Of a DNA stretch of 63,550 bases, positions 18,678-28,052 are shown piece after piece (the first letter of the stretch is position 1; the number at the start of each line of letters is the position of its first letter). The DNA comes from Roseospirillum parvum (GTDB lineage Bacteria; Pseudomonadota; Alphaproteobacteria; Rhodospirillales; Rhodospirillaceae). Under the pieces are notes generated by a model, which was given only the letters and a program-made list of their open reading frames with translations, made no database searches and was not told the DNA's origin. The position numbers and the translations under genes were made by a program. Location: NCBI RefSeq assembly GCF_900100455.1, contig NZ_FNCV01000012.1, positions 1 to 63,550 on the forward strand, read 5' to 3'.

Positions 18678-18709
18678 CAAGATGGTGTGGTACTACCACA
18701 CACATCTTG
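18678..18709. other. 32-bp inverted repeat, oriT/nic-like or operator
   Basis: CAAGATGGTGTGGTA pairs with TACCACACACATCTTG with only one extra base in the right arm, centred on a TAC-TAC turn. The repeat lies in non-coding DNA of an island that also carries a coupling ATPase and ArdC. Long inverted repeats beside nic sites or mobilization-gene operators have this form. No relaxase lies next to it, so an oriT role is only a suggestion. Confidence 0.35.
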
Positions 18710-18997
18710 CGACTCCTACGAACGACAGTTTTCACCATCCGGCTACGGGTTAGCCCGCAACCAAAAGCCAAGCCCCCTGATGCGTTGCAGCAAAGCTCCG
18801 GCCACGGCTCAACCGGACTCTGACCGACGACGCCGGGGATGACAAGCGGCCACCTCGAACCGCCCGACCGAATTCGGCAAGGGGTCCGAAACGGGCTGAA
18901 ACGGATCGCCAGAATCGCCGCAAAATGGCTGTGAGCGCGGCACACAAATGACGCGAGGATAAGAATTTATTAGTACTTTAGGTTGTATCATTAAGAT

Positions 18998-19318
18998 ATG
19001 ATTTACGATGAATTCAGAGCGAGTGAAGCAGGCAATCGGACGGACAAGGAAGCGCCTATCACGGAGGCGGCAAGGCCGCCGACATATGTCGATCTGAGCG
19101 AGGCGCGCATGGTGCTCGCGGAGCTGGGTATCCAGCTCACCGAGCGCCAGATGAAGCGCGCGGCGGAGACGGATGCAGAGGGGCGGCGCAAGCTGCCCTT
19201 TTTTATCGACCCCATTGACGGGCGTCTCAAGATTGCGCGTCAGGCACTGATCGACGCCTATCGCAAGCGACAGATTGCGGCGATGAAAAATGTTCGGGAT
19301 AACTCCCCGATACAGTAA
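18998..19318 (+). CDS. Small hypothetical protein beside the integrase
   Basis: A 106-residue soluble protein in front of the integrase in the same direction. It is charged and helical, with a segment that could be a small DNA-binding fold (YVDLSEARMVLAELGIQLTE, residues 31-50) and a conserved-looking PFFIDPIDGRLKIARQALID stretch. The pattern resembles excisionase-like or helix-turn-helix partners of integrases, but I do not recognise the family. An AT-rich upstream region (18955-18997) may hold its promoter. Confidence 0.6.
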   Translation: MIYDEFRASEAGNRTDKEAPITEAARPPTYVDLSEARMVLAELGIQLTERQMKRAAETDAEGRRKLPFFIDPIDGRLKIARQALIDAYRKRQIAAMKNVRDNSPIQ

Positions 19319-19394
19319 TTATCGCTTTATATTTTTAACCAGAACGCAATCATTGAAGATTCACTTTGTTATTTTGATGAATTTATTTTGGTGA

Positions 19395-20576
19395 ATGGCA
19401 GATATTAGAAAGCGCATAGGTAAAAACGGAACGACATACCAAGTTCGATACCCCTGCCCCTCGGCCAAGTCGGGATACGCATTCAAGACCTTTCGGACAA
19501 TGAAAGAGGCGCGCGCGTTCCGGGAGAACGCACATGCCTGGAAAGAGAGCCGCCCCGTGTATGGGGCAATCAAGACCGTTCAGGATGGCCTCCAGAAGTG
19601 GCTCGATATCTGTGAGAAGGAAGGCCGTGGCGGTCGCGACCCGGTCACCCACTACACCCTCAAAGGCTACCGATACCGAGCGGAGATCATAGCCTCATAC
19701 GATTGGCCGGACTTCCTTCCGAACCTCCGTGCGCCCGATGTCGTGGAATTCCGCTCATGGCTGCTGCGGAACTATAGCCGAGATCAAGCACGGAAGGTCC
19801 TCTCCTACTTCCACTCCATGGTCATCGAAATGGTCAACCGAGGGGTTCTCGACCACAACATTGCCTCTGGGGTGCGCGTTGCCACCACGTCCAGATATGA
19901 CAAGCCAATCCGTATCCCGACCGTCGAAGAGGTTCGCGCACTCCTTAGCGCCGCAGACCGACTGGCCAACTCCAAGAACGCTCAAATCGCCCGGAGCTGG
20001 GCACGCTATCGGCCGATGCTCTACCTGGCCGCCGATTCCGGGATGCGGCCGCAGGAATATGTCGTGCTTCCGCGATTCAACCTTTCTGATCGCGGAGTCA
20101 TGGTGGACCGGGCGCTAGATGCCGGTGGAGCCAAGATATCGGTTACCAAAACCCCGGCAGGACGACGGTTCATCGACTTGAGCCCCGAAACATTGGATAT
20201 GGTCCGGCACTACGGTGAGAAGATCGCGTGGCCGAACGACCATGACTTGGTTTTCCCGACCTCTACCGGGAAATGGCAAAGCACGAAGAATTGGCGGCGG
20301 CGTGGGTTTCAGGTCGCCTGTCTCGAAGCCGGATTGATCGATTCAGATGCCGATGCATCAGATGGTTCCGAGGACCGCCCCAAATTCAAACCCTACGATC
20401 TCAGGCATTTCTATGCCTCGATGCTGATTGACCGGAAGGTCAACTTGAAACGTATCCAGAAACTAATGGGACATGCCGATATTCAAACAACATTAAACGT
20501 ATATGGGCATATTATTGACAAAGACGAAGATATAGACAATAATATCGGAATAATTTCCATATTGCATGAAAATTGA
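19395..20576 (+). CDS. Tyrosine recombinase/integrase of the island
   Basis: A 393-residue site-specific integrase. The N-terminal half holds the SAM-like core-binding domain. The catalytic domain shows Arg I in DSGMRPQEY, the HxxR box as DLRHFYAS, a second His in LMGHADIQTT and the nucleophilic Tyr in LNVYGHI. All active-site residues are present. It ends 54 nt before a tRNA-Arg(CCU) 3' fragment, its probable attachment site. It should cut and rejoin the island at that tRNA. Confidence 0.94.
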   Translation: MADIRKRIGKNGTTYQVRYPCPSAKSGYAFKTFRTMKEARAFRENAHAWKESRPVYGAIKTVQDGLQKWLDICEKEGRGGRDPVTHYTLKGYRYRAEIIASYDWPDFLPNLRAPDVVEFRSWLLRNYSRDQARKVLSYFHSMVIEMVNRGVLDHNIASGVRVATTSRYDKPIRIPTVEEVRALLSAADRLANSKNAQIARSWARYRPMLYLAADSGMRPQEYVVLPRFNLSDRGVMVDRALDAGGAKISVTKTPAGRRFIDLSPETLDMVRHYGEKIAWPNDHDLVFPTSTGKWQSTKNWRRRGFQVACLEAGLIDSDADASDGSEDRPKFKPYDLRHFYASMLIDRKVNLKRIQKLMGHADIQTTLNVYGHIIDKDEDIDNNIGIISILHEN

Positions 20577-20630
20577 TGTGGCATATTTGTGGCACGCGAC
20601 CGCTACCCAGCAGAAAGACTGACTTTTAAT

Positions 20631-20680
20631 TAGGATTCCTAATCCTGGGGCCGTGGGTTCAAATCCCGCCGGGCGCACCA
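20631..20680 (+). other. att remnant: 3' part of tRNA-Arg(CCU)
   Basis: The 50 bases fold as the 3' part of a tRNA: anticodon stem TAGGA/TCCTG around loop TTCCTAA with anticodon CCT (20638-20640), a 5-nt variable loop, T-arm GTGGG-TTCAAAT-CCCGC, acceptor strand CGGGCGC, discriminator A and encoded CCA. No acceptor 5' strand or D-arm precedes it, so it is not a functional gene. It marks the right end of the island; the intact tRNA should be at the other end, left of this window. Confidence 0.85.
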
Positions 20681-20911
20681 CAATAAAATCAATGGGTTAG
20701 CGGAGAGTTACGGAAAGAAAATCAGCAAATTTTGCATTTTTGCCACAAATTTGCCACCCGCTGTAACCTGCGGTTTTCCTCACTTCTCTTTTTCAGTCTG
20801 AATCGACTTGTGGCAAATTGTGACAAATTTGATCGAATATTTTTATTTTTCTTTTATACTCAATAGAGTTTTTTATTTACAGAATGTACTTTTTTCGATA
20901 CCCATAAACAC

Positions 20912-21217
20912 ATGATGAGTAAATTTTCGAAATGTTTGAGATCGATATTCAATATCGCATCTTTTTGTCACGCAAAATATTCAGCCACAGCTAGCCTCGC
21001 TGTGTCGACGCTATTGCTTTGGCGTGTAACAGATGAATCTCAGGTTATTCTTTTCATAGGGGGACTGCTCACAATCCTATCTGCCGCACGCGAAGGTTAC
21101 TATCACGGAAAAGGCATCTCGATGCCGAGACTAAAGATACAACACCTGGGGCGCCAGCGACTGGCGTCTGTAGGAAGCTGCGCGCGATTAAAGGATCGCA
21201 ATAGCGAGCCCAAGTAG
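20912..21217 (+). CDS. Small hypothetical membrane protein
   Basis: A 101-residue open frame with a hydrophobic stretch around residues 35-60 (ESQVILFIGGLLTILSAA) and a basic C terminus. It lies in AT-rich DNA just right of the island boundary. There is no clear ribosome-binding site, and the last 30 bases overlap the end of the convergent gene at 21188-21766. It may be real but small and poorly supported. No family recognised. Confidence 0.35.
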   Translation: MMSKFSKCLRSIFNIASFCHAKYSATASLAVSTLLLWRVTDESQVILFIGGLLTILSAAREGYYHGKGISMPRLKIQHLGRQRLASVGSCARLKDRNSEPK

Positions 21218-21766
21218 CGTGAGCATGGCACTTACTGCTTGAACCGGGCCACGGCGATACCCGGCAATCGCACTAATCGGAATTTTTGTAAGGATTAGCA
21301 AGATTTGGACTATCACCAAAAGCCCAATAGCAATGACTAACGACAGTGCCTCGGCTGCTTGCTCTGACAACCGGCAGAGACTTCCAAATCCGTATGAAAC
21401 CGCCAGAAAGCCAGGGCCAAAAATCAAGACCATGGCATACGTTTCCGCCCAATCACTTTGCCCTAACACCGATTTCACTGGTGATGCCCACCAGATCATC
21501 GTGCCAAGAGCTAGTAGGAGATAGACTACACCAACGATAATACTTAATAACTTTGTAATGAACCCGACGATGCCTTTCCTTTTCTCGACTAGATTTGCAG
21601 TCGCATTTCGTAGACTTGTTTTTGCGGATGCTATTCCACGAGAGAGAGATTGATTTAATCTCAATAATTTATCATTCAGGCAATTAATCCAATCATAGTG
21701 CGCCGCAATTGTATGCAGGACGCCGAAAGCCGCTATGATGACACCTAAAATCCTCACCAAGTCCAT
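21188..21766 (-). CDS. Hypothetical multi-pass membrane protein
   Basis: A 192-residue protein with about four hydrophobic segments: near residues 5-25, 70-95 (LLSIIVGVVYLLLALGTMIW), 110-130 and 145-190. A charged helical loop lies between residues 30 and 65. No signal motif or known family was recognised. The gene is AT-richer than those to its right and lies alone, pointing left. It may be a cargo gene of the element that carries the serine recombinase. Confidence 0.6.
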   Translation of the reverse strand: MDLVRILGVIIAAFGVLHTIAAHYDWINCLNDKLLRLNQSLSRGIASAKTSLRNATANLVEKRKGIVGFITKLLSIIVGVVYLLLALGTMIWWASPVKSVLGQSDWAETYAMVLIFGPGFLAVSYGFGSLCRLSEQAAEALSLVIAIGLLVIVQILLILTKIPISAIAGYRRGPVQAVSAMLTLLGLAIAIL

Positions 21767-21794
21767 TTACAAATAGCCCAATACAATTCAGTGA

Positions 21795-22619
21795 TTACCC
21801 TACCCTCTCCGGCGCGATGTACTCCAAAACATGGTCCGGCAGATCCTTGATCGGGACCGCGCCCATGCGCGGCTGCTCGGCCGCCTGCTCGATCCGTTCG
21901 CAATAGAACGGATAGCCGGGATGCGGTCCTTTGCCCGAGGCGGCGATCAGGTGACCGGCAAAGGCGGTCACGCGCGTGCCTTCGGACGGGGCCGGATAGA
22001 CATAGTGCGCGACCATGAATTTCAGGCTGCGCTCGTCCTCTTCGCGCATGAGGATGAACATGTTGGCCCCGTACTGGAACAGCACACCCTCGTCATGCTC
22101 GTTGACGAAGATGCCGCTGGACGGATCGCGATAGCTCTGTGTCTCGCGCGCGGCCAGGAGGCCGCGCCGGTCTTCGATCTCAAGCGTGCTGGCCAGGGCC
22201 AAATCGGCGCGGCCGCGCGCAAGCCACCATGGCCGGACCATCCGGTAGTGGCCGCAGAAAGCCGTCGCGGCCCGTTGGTTTTCCGGCGTGGCCGCGATGC
22301 CAAGGGCCGCGAGAAACTGCATGAAGCCGAGGCTGAGCGGATCGATCTCGGCCGCGAGGCCGGGGCCGTTGATATGCGGGCTCCATAGCGCCGGATCGGA
22401 CAGCAGGAAGGCGAACACGCGCCCGCCGCTCTCGTAGTCGATGGGCGGCGGATCACGGCGCGAGGATAGCCATCGGGAGATGGTGGACTGGTCGATCGCC
22501 TTGCCGTCCACGTTCATGCGCAAGGCGACCTGATAGGGCGTGATGCCCTGTTCGGCTTTCAGCCAGGCAAGCGCGTCGCGCAGCGCGCGCTTGTCGTCAT
22601 TGGTGCCTTTCCACTCCAT
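21795..22619 (-). CDS. HTH-domain protein with large C-terminal domain
   Basis: A 274-residue protein. Residues 10-60 form a helix-turn-helix: ALAWLKAEQGITPYQVALRM then QSTISRWLSSRRDPPPID, with Ser-Arg-Trp in the recognition helix. The C-terminal 180 residues are a globular domain of unknown family, rich in aromatic residues (MVRPWWLARGRADLALA). The start at 22619 begins MEWKGTNDDKR. It points left, away from the serine recombinase. It may be a regulator controlling cargo or recombinase expression; the ligand is unknown. Confidence 0.65.
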   Translation of the reverse strand: MEWKGTNDDKRALRDALAWLKAEQGITPYQVALRMNVDGKAIDQSTISRWLSSRRDPPPIDYESGGRVFAFLLSDPALWSPHINGPGLAAEIDPLSLGFMQFLAALGIAATPENQRAATAFCGHYRMVRPWWLARGRADLALASTLEIEDRRGLLAARETQSYRDPSSGIFVNEHDEGVLFQYGANMFILMREEDERSLKFMVAHYVYPAPSEGTRVTAFAGHLIAASGKGPHPGYPFYCERIEQAAEQPRMGAVPIKDLPDHVLEYIAPERVG

Positions 22620-23051
22620 CCCGTCTCAACCCGGCCCGGTCCGCCTCACACCGCCTCTCTCCGTACCGGCGCAGCTTTGCATCGCTGCAAGCCCTGTGCA
22701 AGGTCGCCTTTGAACCGGCGCGGACCGGATACCAAACTCATTGATACGGAATGTTGTGTAATGAATCGAAGGGCCGGAAACGGCCCGCAAATGGCAGGTA
22801 ATTCGATGATCGATCCGGTCACGCACCAGTCTTTATTCTTCCTAAGCGGCCTGCGTCGTCCCGCAAAGGCCAGCTTTGGCCTGCCTAAGTGTCTGTTTTT
22901 CTTGACTTATTCTCCGGAGCAACTGGTAAAATATCTATATATTCAAAGTAAAAGGTGTCAGCGTGCGAAGATAAGGCAAGAGACTGCATTCAATAGCATT
23001 CACTCCACTTTCAACGGGGTATCCGCCGGACCGGACCGGCGTCTGGTCGCC
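22620..23051. other. Region upstream of the serine recombinase
   Basis: About 430 bases with a GC-rich left part and an AT-rich right part (22880-22990). No convincing gene or RNA was found. It probably holds the divergent promoters for the HTH gene and for the short gene and recombinase at 23052-24772. Confidence 0.4.
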
Positions 23052-23131
23052 ATGGCGAAGCTTCTGGCGCGCCGCGCGGCGGAACGCGATTATCATGCCT
23101 TTCTGGACGCACGCGACGGAGAGGACCGCCC

Positions 23132-23138
<7 letters not shown>
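23052..23138 (+). CDS. Short leader gene coupled to the serine recombinase
   Basis: The minimal open frame from ATG 23052 encodes 28 residues (MAKLLARRAAERDYHAFLDA and eight more). Its stop overlaps the recombinase start: the ATG at 23132 lies seven bases before the end. The same frame is open upstream with protein-like sequence (DRRLV), so the true start may be earlier at a non-ATG codon. I see no good ribosome-binding site. Overlap with the recombinase suggests translational coupling. Confidence 0.4.
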
Positions 23139-24773
<1,635 letters not shown>

Positions 24774-24976
24774 TTCTGCGAATACTGTTGCGACGACTTA
24801 CGCTTATGTACGACAACACACGGTAACGCCCTGTTTCCGGCTCATTTTCCGATTTTTCGCTTGCTGCTCATTTGCGCTCTTGATACCCTGAATTTGCTCT
24901 CTTCTGTTACCTATGTGTTGCCCGACGGGACCGTCAGGAGAGATGCCTGAAGGTCGCGCGGCGCGGGAGGTCGGCC

Positions 24977-26209
24977 ATGACAAGGATCACGAAACGGGTG
25001 GTGGACAGCCTGACGCCGGGCCCCCGGGACGTCATCCATTGGGACGATGCGTTGCACGGGTTCGGTGTCCGAGTGTGGCCGACGGGCCGCAAGGTCTATG
25101 TCGCCATGACACGGGTGAAGGGCCGCCTGCGCAAGGTGACCATCGGGTCCCATGGCACCATGACGCCGGACCAGGCGCGCACCCGGGCGCACGAGATCAT
25201 CTCCGAGGCCAAGGCAGGGCGTGATCCCGTCCGCGACGCCGACCTGGCCCGCAAGGCGCCGACCATGCGCGGGCTCGGCGACCGCTTCCTGTCAGAGCAC
25301 GTGGCCGTGCGCTGCAAGCCATCGACCCAGGCGGAATACAAACGCGCGGTCGAGTTGTTCATCAACCCGGCGCTCGGCCCGCGCCGTATCACGGACATCG
25401 AACGGCGCGACATCGCCGACCTGCACCATTCCCTTCGGCACATTCCGTACCAAGCCAACCGGACGCTGGGCGTGCTGTCGAAGATGTTCAATCTGGCGGA
25501 GGTCTGGGGCCTGCGGCCGGACGGCAGCAATCCTTGCCGCCATGTGGGCAAGTACCCGGAGCGCAAGCGCGAGCGGTTCCTGTCGCCCGAAGAGTTTGCC
25601 GCCCTTGGCGAGGTCCTCCGCGATGCCGAACGGGATGGGTCGGAAACGCCCTCGGCCATCGCCGCCATCCGGCTGCTGGCCCTGACCGGGTGTCGGCTGA
25701 ACGAGATCATGACCCTGCGCTGGGAGCATGTCGACCTCCGCAACCGGGCGCTGCGGCTGCCGGAGTCAAAGACGGGCGCCAAGGTGGTGCATTTCGGCGA
25801 GACGGTGGCCGCCGTGCTGCGGGGCATTGAGCGCGTTGACGGGAACCCCTGGGTCATCATCGGCCGGAAAGAGGGATCGCGGCTCACCGACTTGCAGCAC
25901 CCCTGGCGGCGCATCCGCGCCGGCGCAGGCCTCGATGACGTCCGCCTGCACGACCTGCGCCATTCCTTCGCCAGCGGCGCGCTGAGCCTCGGCAAGGGCC
26001 TGCCGATGATCGGCAAGCTGCTGGGCCATTCCCAGGTCCAGACCACCGCCCGCTATGCCCACCTCGCCGATGATCCCGTCAAGGCCGCGGCCGGCAAGGT
26101 GTCTGACTACGTTGGGGCGGCGATGATGGGTGGCCGAGAACCGGTGGCGGCGCATTACAATTCTGAAAGGGGTCAAGAAAAAAATAATGGGATGACTGCT
26201 GAAAGATGA
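24977..26209 (+). CDS. Tyrosine integrase of the DUF4102 (P4-like) class
   Basis: A 410-residue integrase. The N-terminal DUF4102 arm-binding domain (ITKRVVDSLTPG, FGVRVWPTGRKVYVAMTR) occupies residues 1-85. The core-binding domain follows at about 95-190. The catalytic domain has Arg in LTGCRLNEIMTLRW, the HxxR box in LHDLRHSFAS, His in LLGHSQVQTTARYAHL and the nucleophilic Tyr in the same segment. All residues are in place. It lies 204 nt right of the initiator-tRNA fragment and marks a third integration event. Its element may extend to the right, but no right-hand att site was found. Confidence 0.93.
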   Translation: MTRITKRVVDSLTPGPRDVIHWDDALHGFGVRVWPTGRKVYVAMTRVKGRLRKVTIGSHGTMTPDQARTRAHEIISEAKAGRDPVRDADLARKAPTMRGLGDRFLSEHVAVRCKPSTQAEYKRAVELFINPALGPRRITDIERRDIADLHHSLRHIPYQANRTLGVLSKMFNLAEVWGLRPDGSNPCRHVGKYPERKRERFLSPEEFAALGEVLRDAERDGSETPSAIAAIRLLALTGCRLNEIMTLRWEHVDLRNRALRLPESKTGAKVVHFGETVAAVLRGIERVDGNPWVIIGRKEGSRLTDLQHPWRRIRAGAGLDDVRLHDLRHSFASGALSLGKGLPMIGKLLGHSQVQTTARYAHLADDPVKAAAGKVSDYVGAAMMGGREPVAAHYNSERGQEKNNGMTAER

Positions 26210-26320
26210 GAACTCTAAAAATATTAAAAAATAACCGTAGCCGATTGAAATGGCCCGCCCTCGATACCATATCTGCAACGCTGGCAAATCATTGCCTGCA
26301 TGGCCCGTAAAGGGGCACTC

Positions 26321-26470
26321 ATGTCTTTCAAAACATTCGCCCAATCGCACCCCAACGCATACAAGGATACGTCGGACGACAAGGCGGCGGGTGCGCCGGC
26401 CGCCGGGAAAGCGGCCGCCCAGCCCCCCGGAAAAGGGAGCGATGTGGCTTCGGAGCAGAAGCCGAAGTGA
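26321..26470 (+). CDS. Small hypothetical protein, 49 residues
   Basis: ATG at 26321 follows AAAGGGG. The peptide begins MSFKTFAQSHPNAYKDTSDD, then is Ala/Gly/Pro/Lys-rich and low in complexity, so probably disordered. It stands between the DUF4102 integrase and another small gene in the same direction. A good ribosome-binding site and codon use like its neighbours make it likely to be real. Function unknown. Confidence 0.5.
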   Translation: MSFKTFAQSHPNAYKDTSDDKAAGAPAAGKAAAQPPGKGSDVASEQKPK

Positions 26471-26546
26471 CGGGACTCGGAGGGGGGCGACTCCCTCCGC
26501 CTGCCTCCCCCCCCCTGCCGGGATCGTCGCGACGCGGAGTTCTCCG

Positions 26547-26843
26547 ATGACCGTCCGCACATCAAAGAAAACCGTCACCTTCGCAAACCCCTTCACTCTC
26601 GGTGATTTCGACGAGCTTCTCCAGCCCGGGACCTACGACGTGGAAACGGACGAGGAACGACTGGAGGGCGTGTCGTTCGAAGCCTATCGAAGGGTACAGA
26701 CCCTGTTCCACCTGCCCGCGACGCCTGCAACTCCTGGGCGTTCGCGAACGCTGACGGTCGATCCCGATGACCTGGAGGCAGCCCTGGCGCGCGATGCGGC
26801 GGCGTCAATCCAGACCGCGCCAGAGCTGCCGACAGTCCGCTGA
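26547..26843 (+). CDS. Conserved-type small hypothetical protein, 98 residues
   Basis: The start at 26547 (MTVRTSKKTVTFANPF) is preceded by a GGAG site, and the longer upstream frame is rejected as low-complexity. The core TLGDFDELLQPGTYDVETDE and a SFEAYRR segment look like a compact beta/alpha domain. Similar small proteins are frequent in alphaproteobacteria but I know no function. It converges with the Crp/Fnr regulator gene. Confidence 0.7.
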   Translation: MTVRTSKKTVTFANPFTLGDFDELLQPGTYDVETDEERLEGVSFEAYRRVQTLFHLPATPATPGRSRTLTVDPDDLEAALARDAAASIQTAPELPTVR

Positions 26844-26896
26844 ACGGCCCGCTCAGCGCATCCGCCAACGCGATCCCGGCGACCGCCGCGCGGGCA

Positions 26897-27625
26897 TCAC
26901 GTCCCGGAATGACCGTGATTGAGATAGCCGCTGTCGAAACCGGCCAGGTCCTCAAGCCCCGCCAAGTCGAGAATAATCACCTGTTGGGCTTTGAGCGTGA
27001 TGAGCCCGCGTTCGCGCAATTGCCTGAGAATGCGGTTGACATGGATGGCGCTGAGACCCAGCGCGTCGGCCAGAACGTATTGATTGAGTGGGCAGGCGAA
27101 TCCGTTGCTCGTCACTCTGCCGATCAAGGCCAGGCGTTGCCCCAGTTCCAGAAAAAAGTGGGCCGTGCGCTCGATGGCGCTGCGCCGCCCGATACTCACC
27201 AGGTGCTCGACCACCATCGCCTCGTCGCGGGAGGTGCCCCACATGATGGCCGTGGCCAGACGTGGCAAGTCCTCAAAAATCTGGGTTATTCTTTGCTGAG
27301 ACACTTCGCTGATGACGGCGTCGGTCAGGCTCTCGAAAGAATGATCGGAGGTGCGCAACAAGATGCTGCGCAATCCCATGAAATCACCGGGAATCGGAAA
27401 GCCGATGATCTGCCGGCCGCCGTCGGGAACCAGTTTATAGCTGTTGGCCCAGCCATCAAGAAGCAGCCATGCGGCATGGTCCTTCTGCCCCTCGTATACA
27501 ATTTCCGTTCGCGGCGCCACGCTGCGACGGGTGGATTCAAGTTCGGCAACGCACCGCAATTCGTCCGGCATCAGCGGCATGAAGGAGCCAAGCTTTCTCG
27601 CCAGGGGGCTTTCGCTTGCGGACAT
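26897..27625 (-). CDS. Crp/Fnr-family transcriptional regulator
   Basis: A 242-residue protein starting at MSASESPLARKLG (27625), preceded by a GGGAG site. Residues 20-140 form the cyclic-nucleotide-binding beta-roll fold (YEGQKDHAAWLLLDGWANSY, GFPIPGDFMGLRS). The C-terminal winged helix (residues 165-230) has NQYVLADALGLSAIHVNRIL as the helix-turn-helix. The Fnr-type cluster of N-terminal Cys is absent, so it is not an oxygen-sensing Fe-S Fnr. Divergent neighbours at 27779 and beyond may be targets, but no binding site was identified. Confidence 0.9.
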   Translation of the reverse strand: MSASESPLARKLGSFMPLMPDELRCVAELESTRRSVAPRTEIVYEGQKDHAAWLLLDGWANSYKLVPDGGRQIIGFPIPGDFMGLRSILLRTSDHSFESLTDAVISEVSQQRITQIFEDLPRLATAIMWGTSRDEAMVVEHLVSIGRRSAIERTAHFFLELGQRLALIGRVTSNGFACPLNQYVLADALGLSAIHVNRILRQLRERGLITLKAQQVIILDLAGLEDLAGFDSGYLNHGHSGT

Positions 27626-27778
27626 GGGTCGTGCTCCCGGGTCGCACTGCCGACACCGGGCCGACATGCTATCCCAGATTAGCACGCGGCGCTGCGGGAC
27701 GCTGTAGGCTTTCTCGTACAGTCGCCCTGGAGCGCGGCACGGCTATACCGCCAGCCCCCACCTCCTTGAGGACCGCAC

Positions 27779-28015
27779 GTGAAACCTGATCCCGATATCG
27801 CCGGTTTGGCGGCCCTGTCCATCTGCGAGTCGCTGCTGCTGTCGATGACCGACCTTGAGATCATCGACCGCGACGAGGCCCACGCGATCCTTGAGGATGC
27901 CGCCACGGCGCATCGAAGAGCCATGGAGGAGGCCACCAATCAACAGCTTCATAGGGACGTCGTCGACCTGATCGAACGCATCATCAAGGGCAGGAACTCG
28001 ACCCGCCCCATCTGA
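27779..28015 (+). CDS. Small hypothetical protein, 78 residues
   Basis: GTG start at 27779 preceded by TTGAGGA. A helical, acidic protein (LAALSICESLLLSMTDLEII, then DEAHAILEDAATAHRRAMEE) without membrane segment or known domain. It lies 37 nt before the radical SAM gene in the same direction and may be co-transcribed. Function unknown. Confidence 0.65.
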   Translation: MKPDPDIAGLAALSICESLLLSMTDLEIIDRDEAHAILEDAATAHRRAMEEATNQQLHRDVVDLIERIIKGRNSTRPI

Positions 28016-28052
28016 TGGTCGTCCCTGCGGCCTGCCTGAAAGGGGCCAGTCC

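Larger units (their letters stand above)
18131..18997. other. GC-rich gene-less stretch with secondary structure
   Basis: About 870 bases without a credible gene: open frames on both strands overlap one another and are Gly/Pro/Arg-rich shadows. It holds at least four short perfect hairpins (18318-18517), a TGCAACA/TGTTGCA hairpin (18525-18544) and a 32-bp imperfect inverted repeat (18678-18709). It separates the defence operon from the integrase genes. Such structured, non-coding stretches in mobile elements can hold a transfer origin. No relaxase gene is visible. Confidence 0.5.
1..20680. mobile_element. Right part of an integrated genomic island (left end outside window)
   Basis: The stretch holds typical island cargo (HipA toxin, coupling ATPase, ArdC antirestriction, defence operon) and ends with a tyrosine integrase followed 54 nt later by the 3' part of a tRNA-Arg(CCU) gene. 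Such a layout is the usual product of integration into a tRNA 3' end. Because the fragment has the same polarity as the integrase and no 5' half, the intact tRNA and the other end of the island should lie to the left of base 1. Base composition is patchy, with AT-rich genes at 1447-1881 and 5954-6889. The boundary is inferred from this one att remnant. Confidence 0.6.

Noticed and set aside
20631-20680. A functional tRNA-Arg gene
   Set aside because: Only the 3' part folds; there is no D-arm or 5' acceptor strand upstream.
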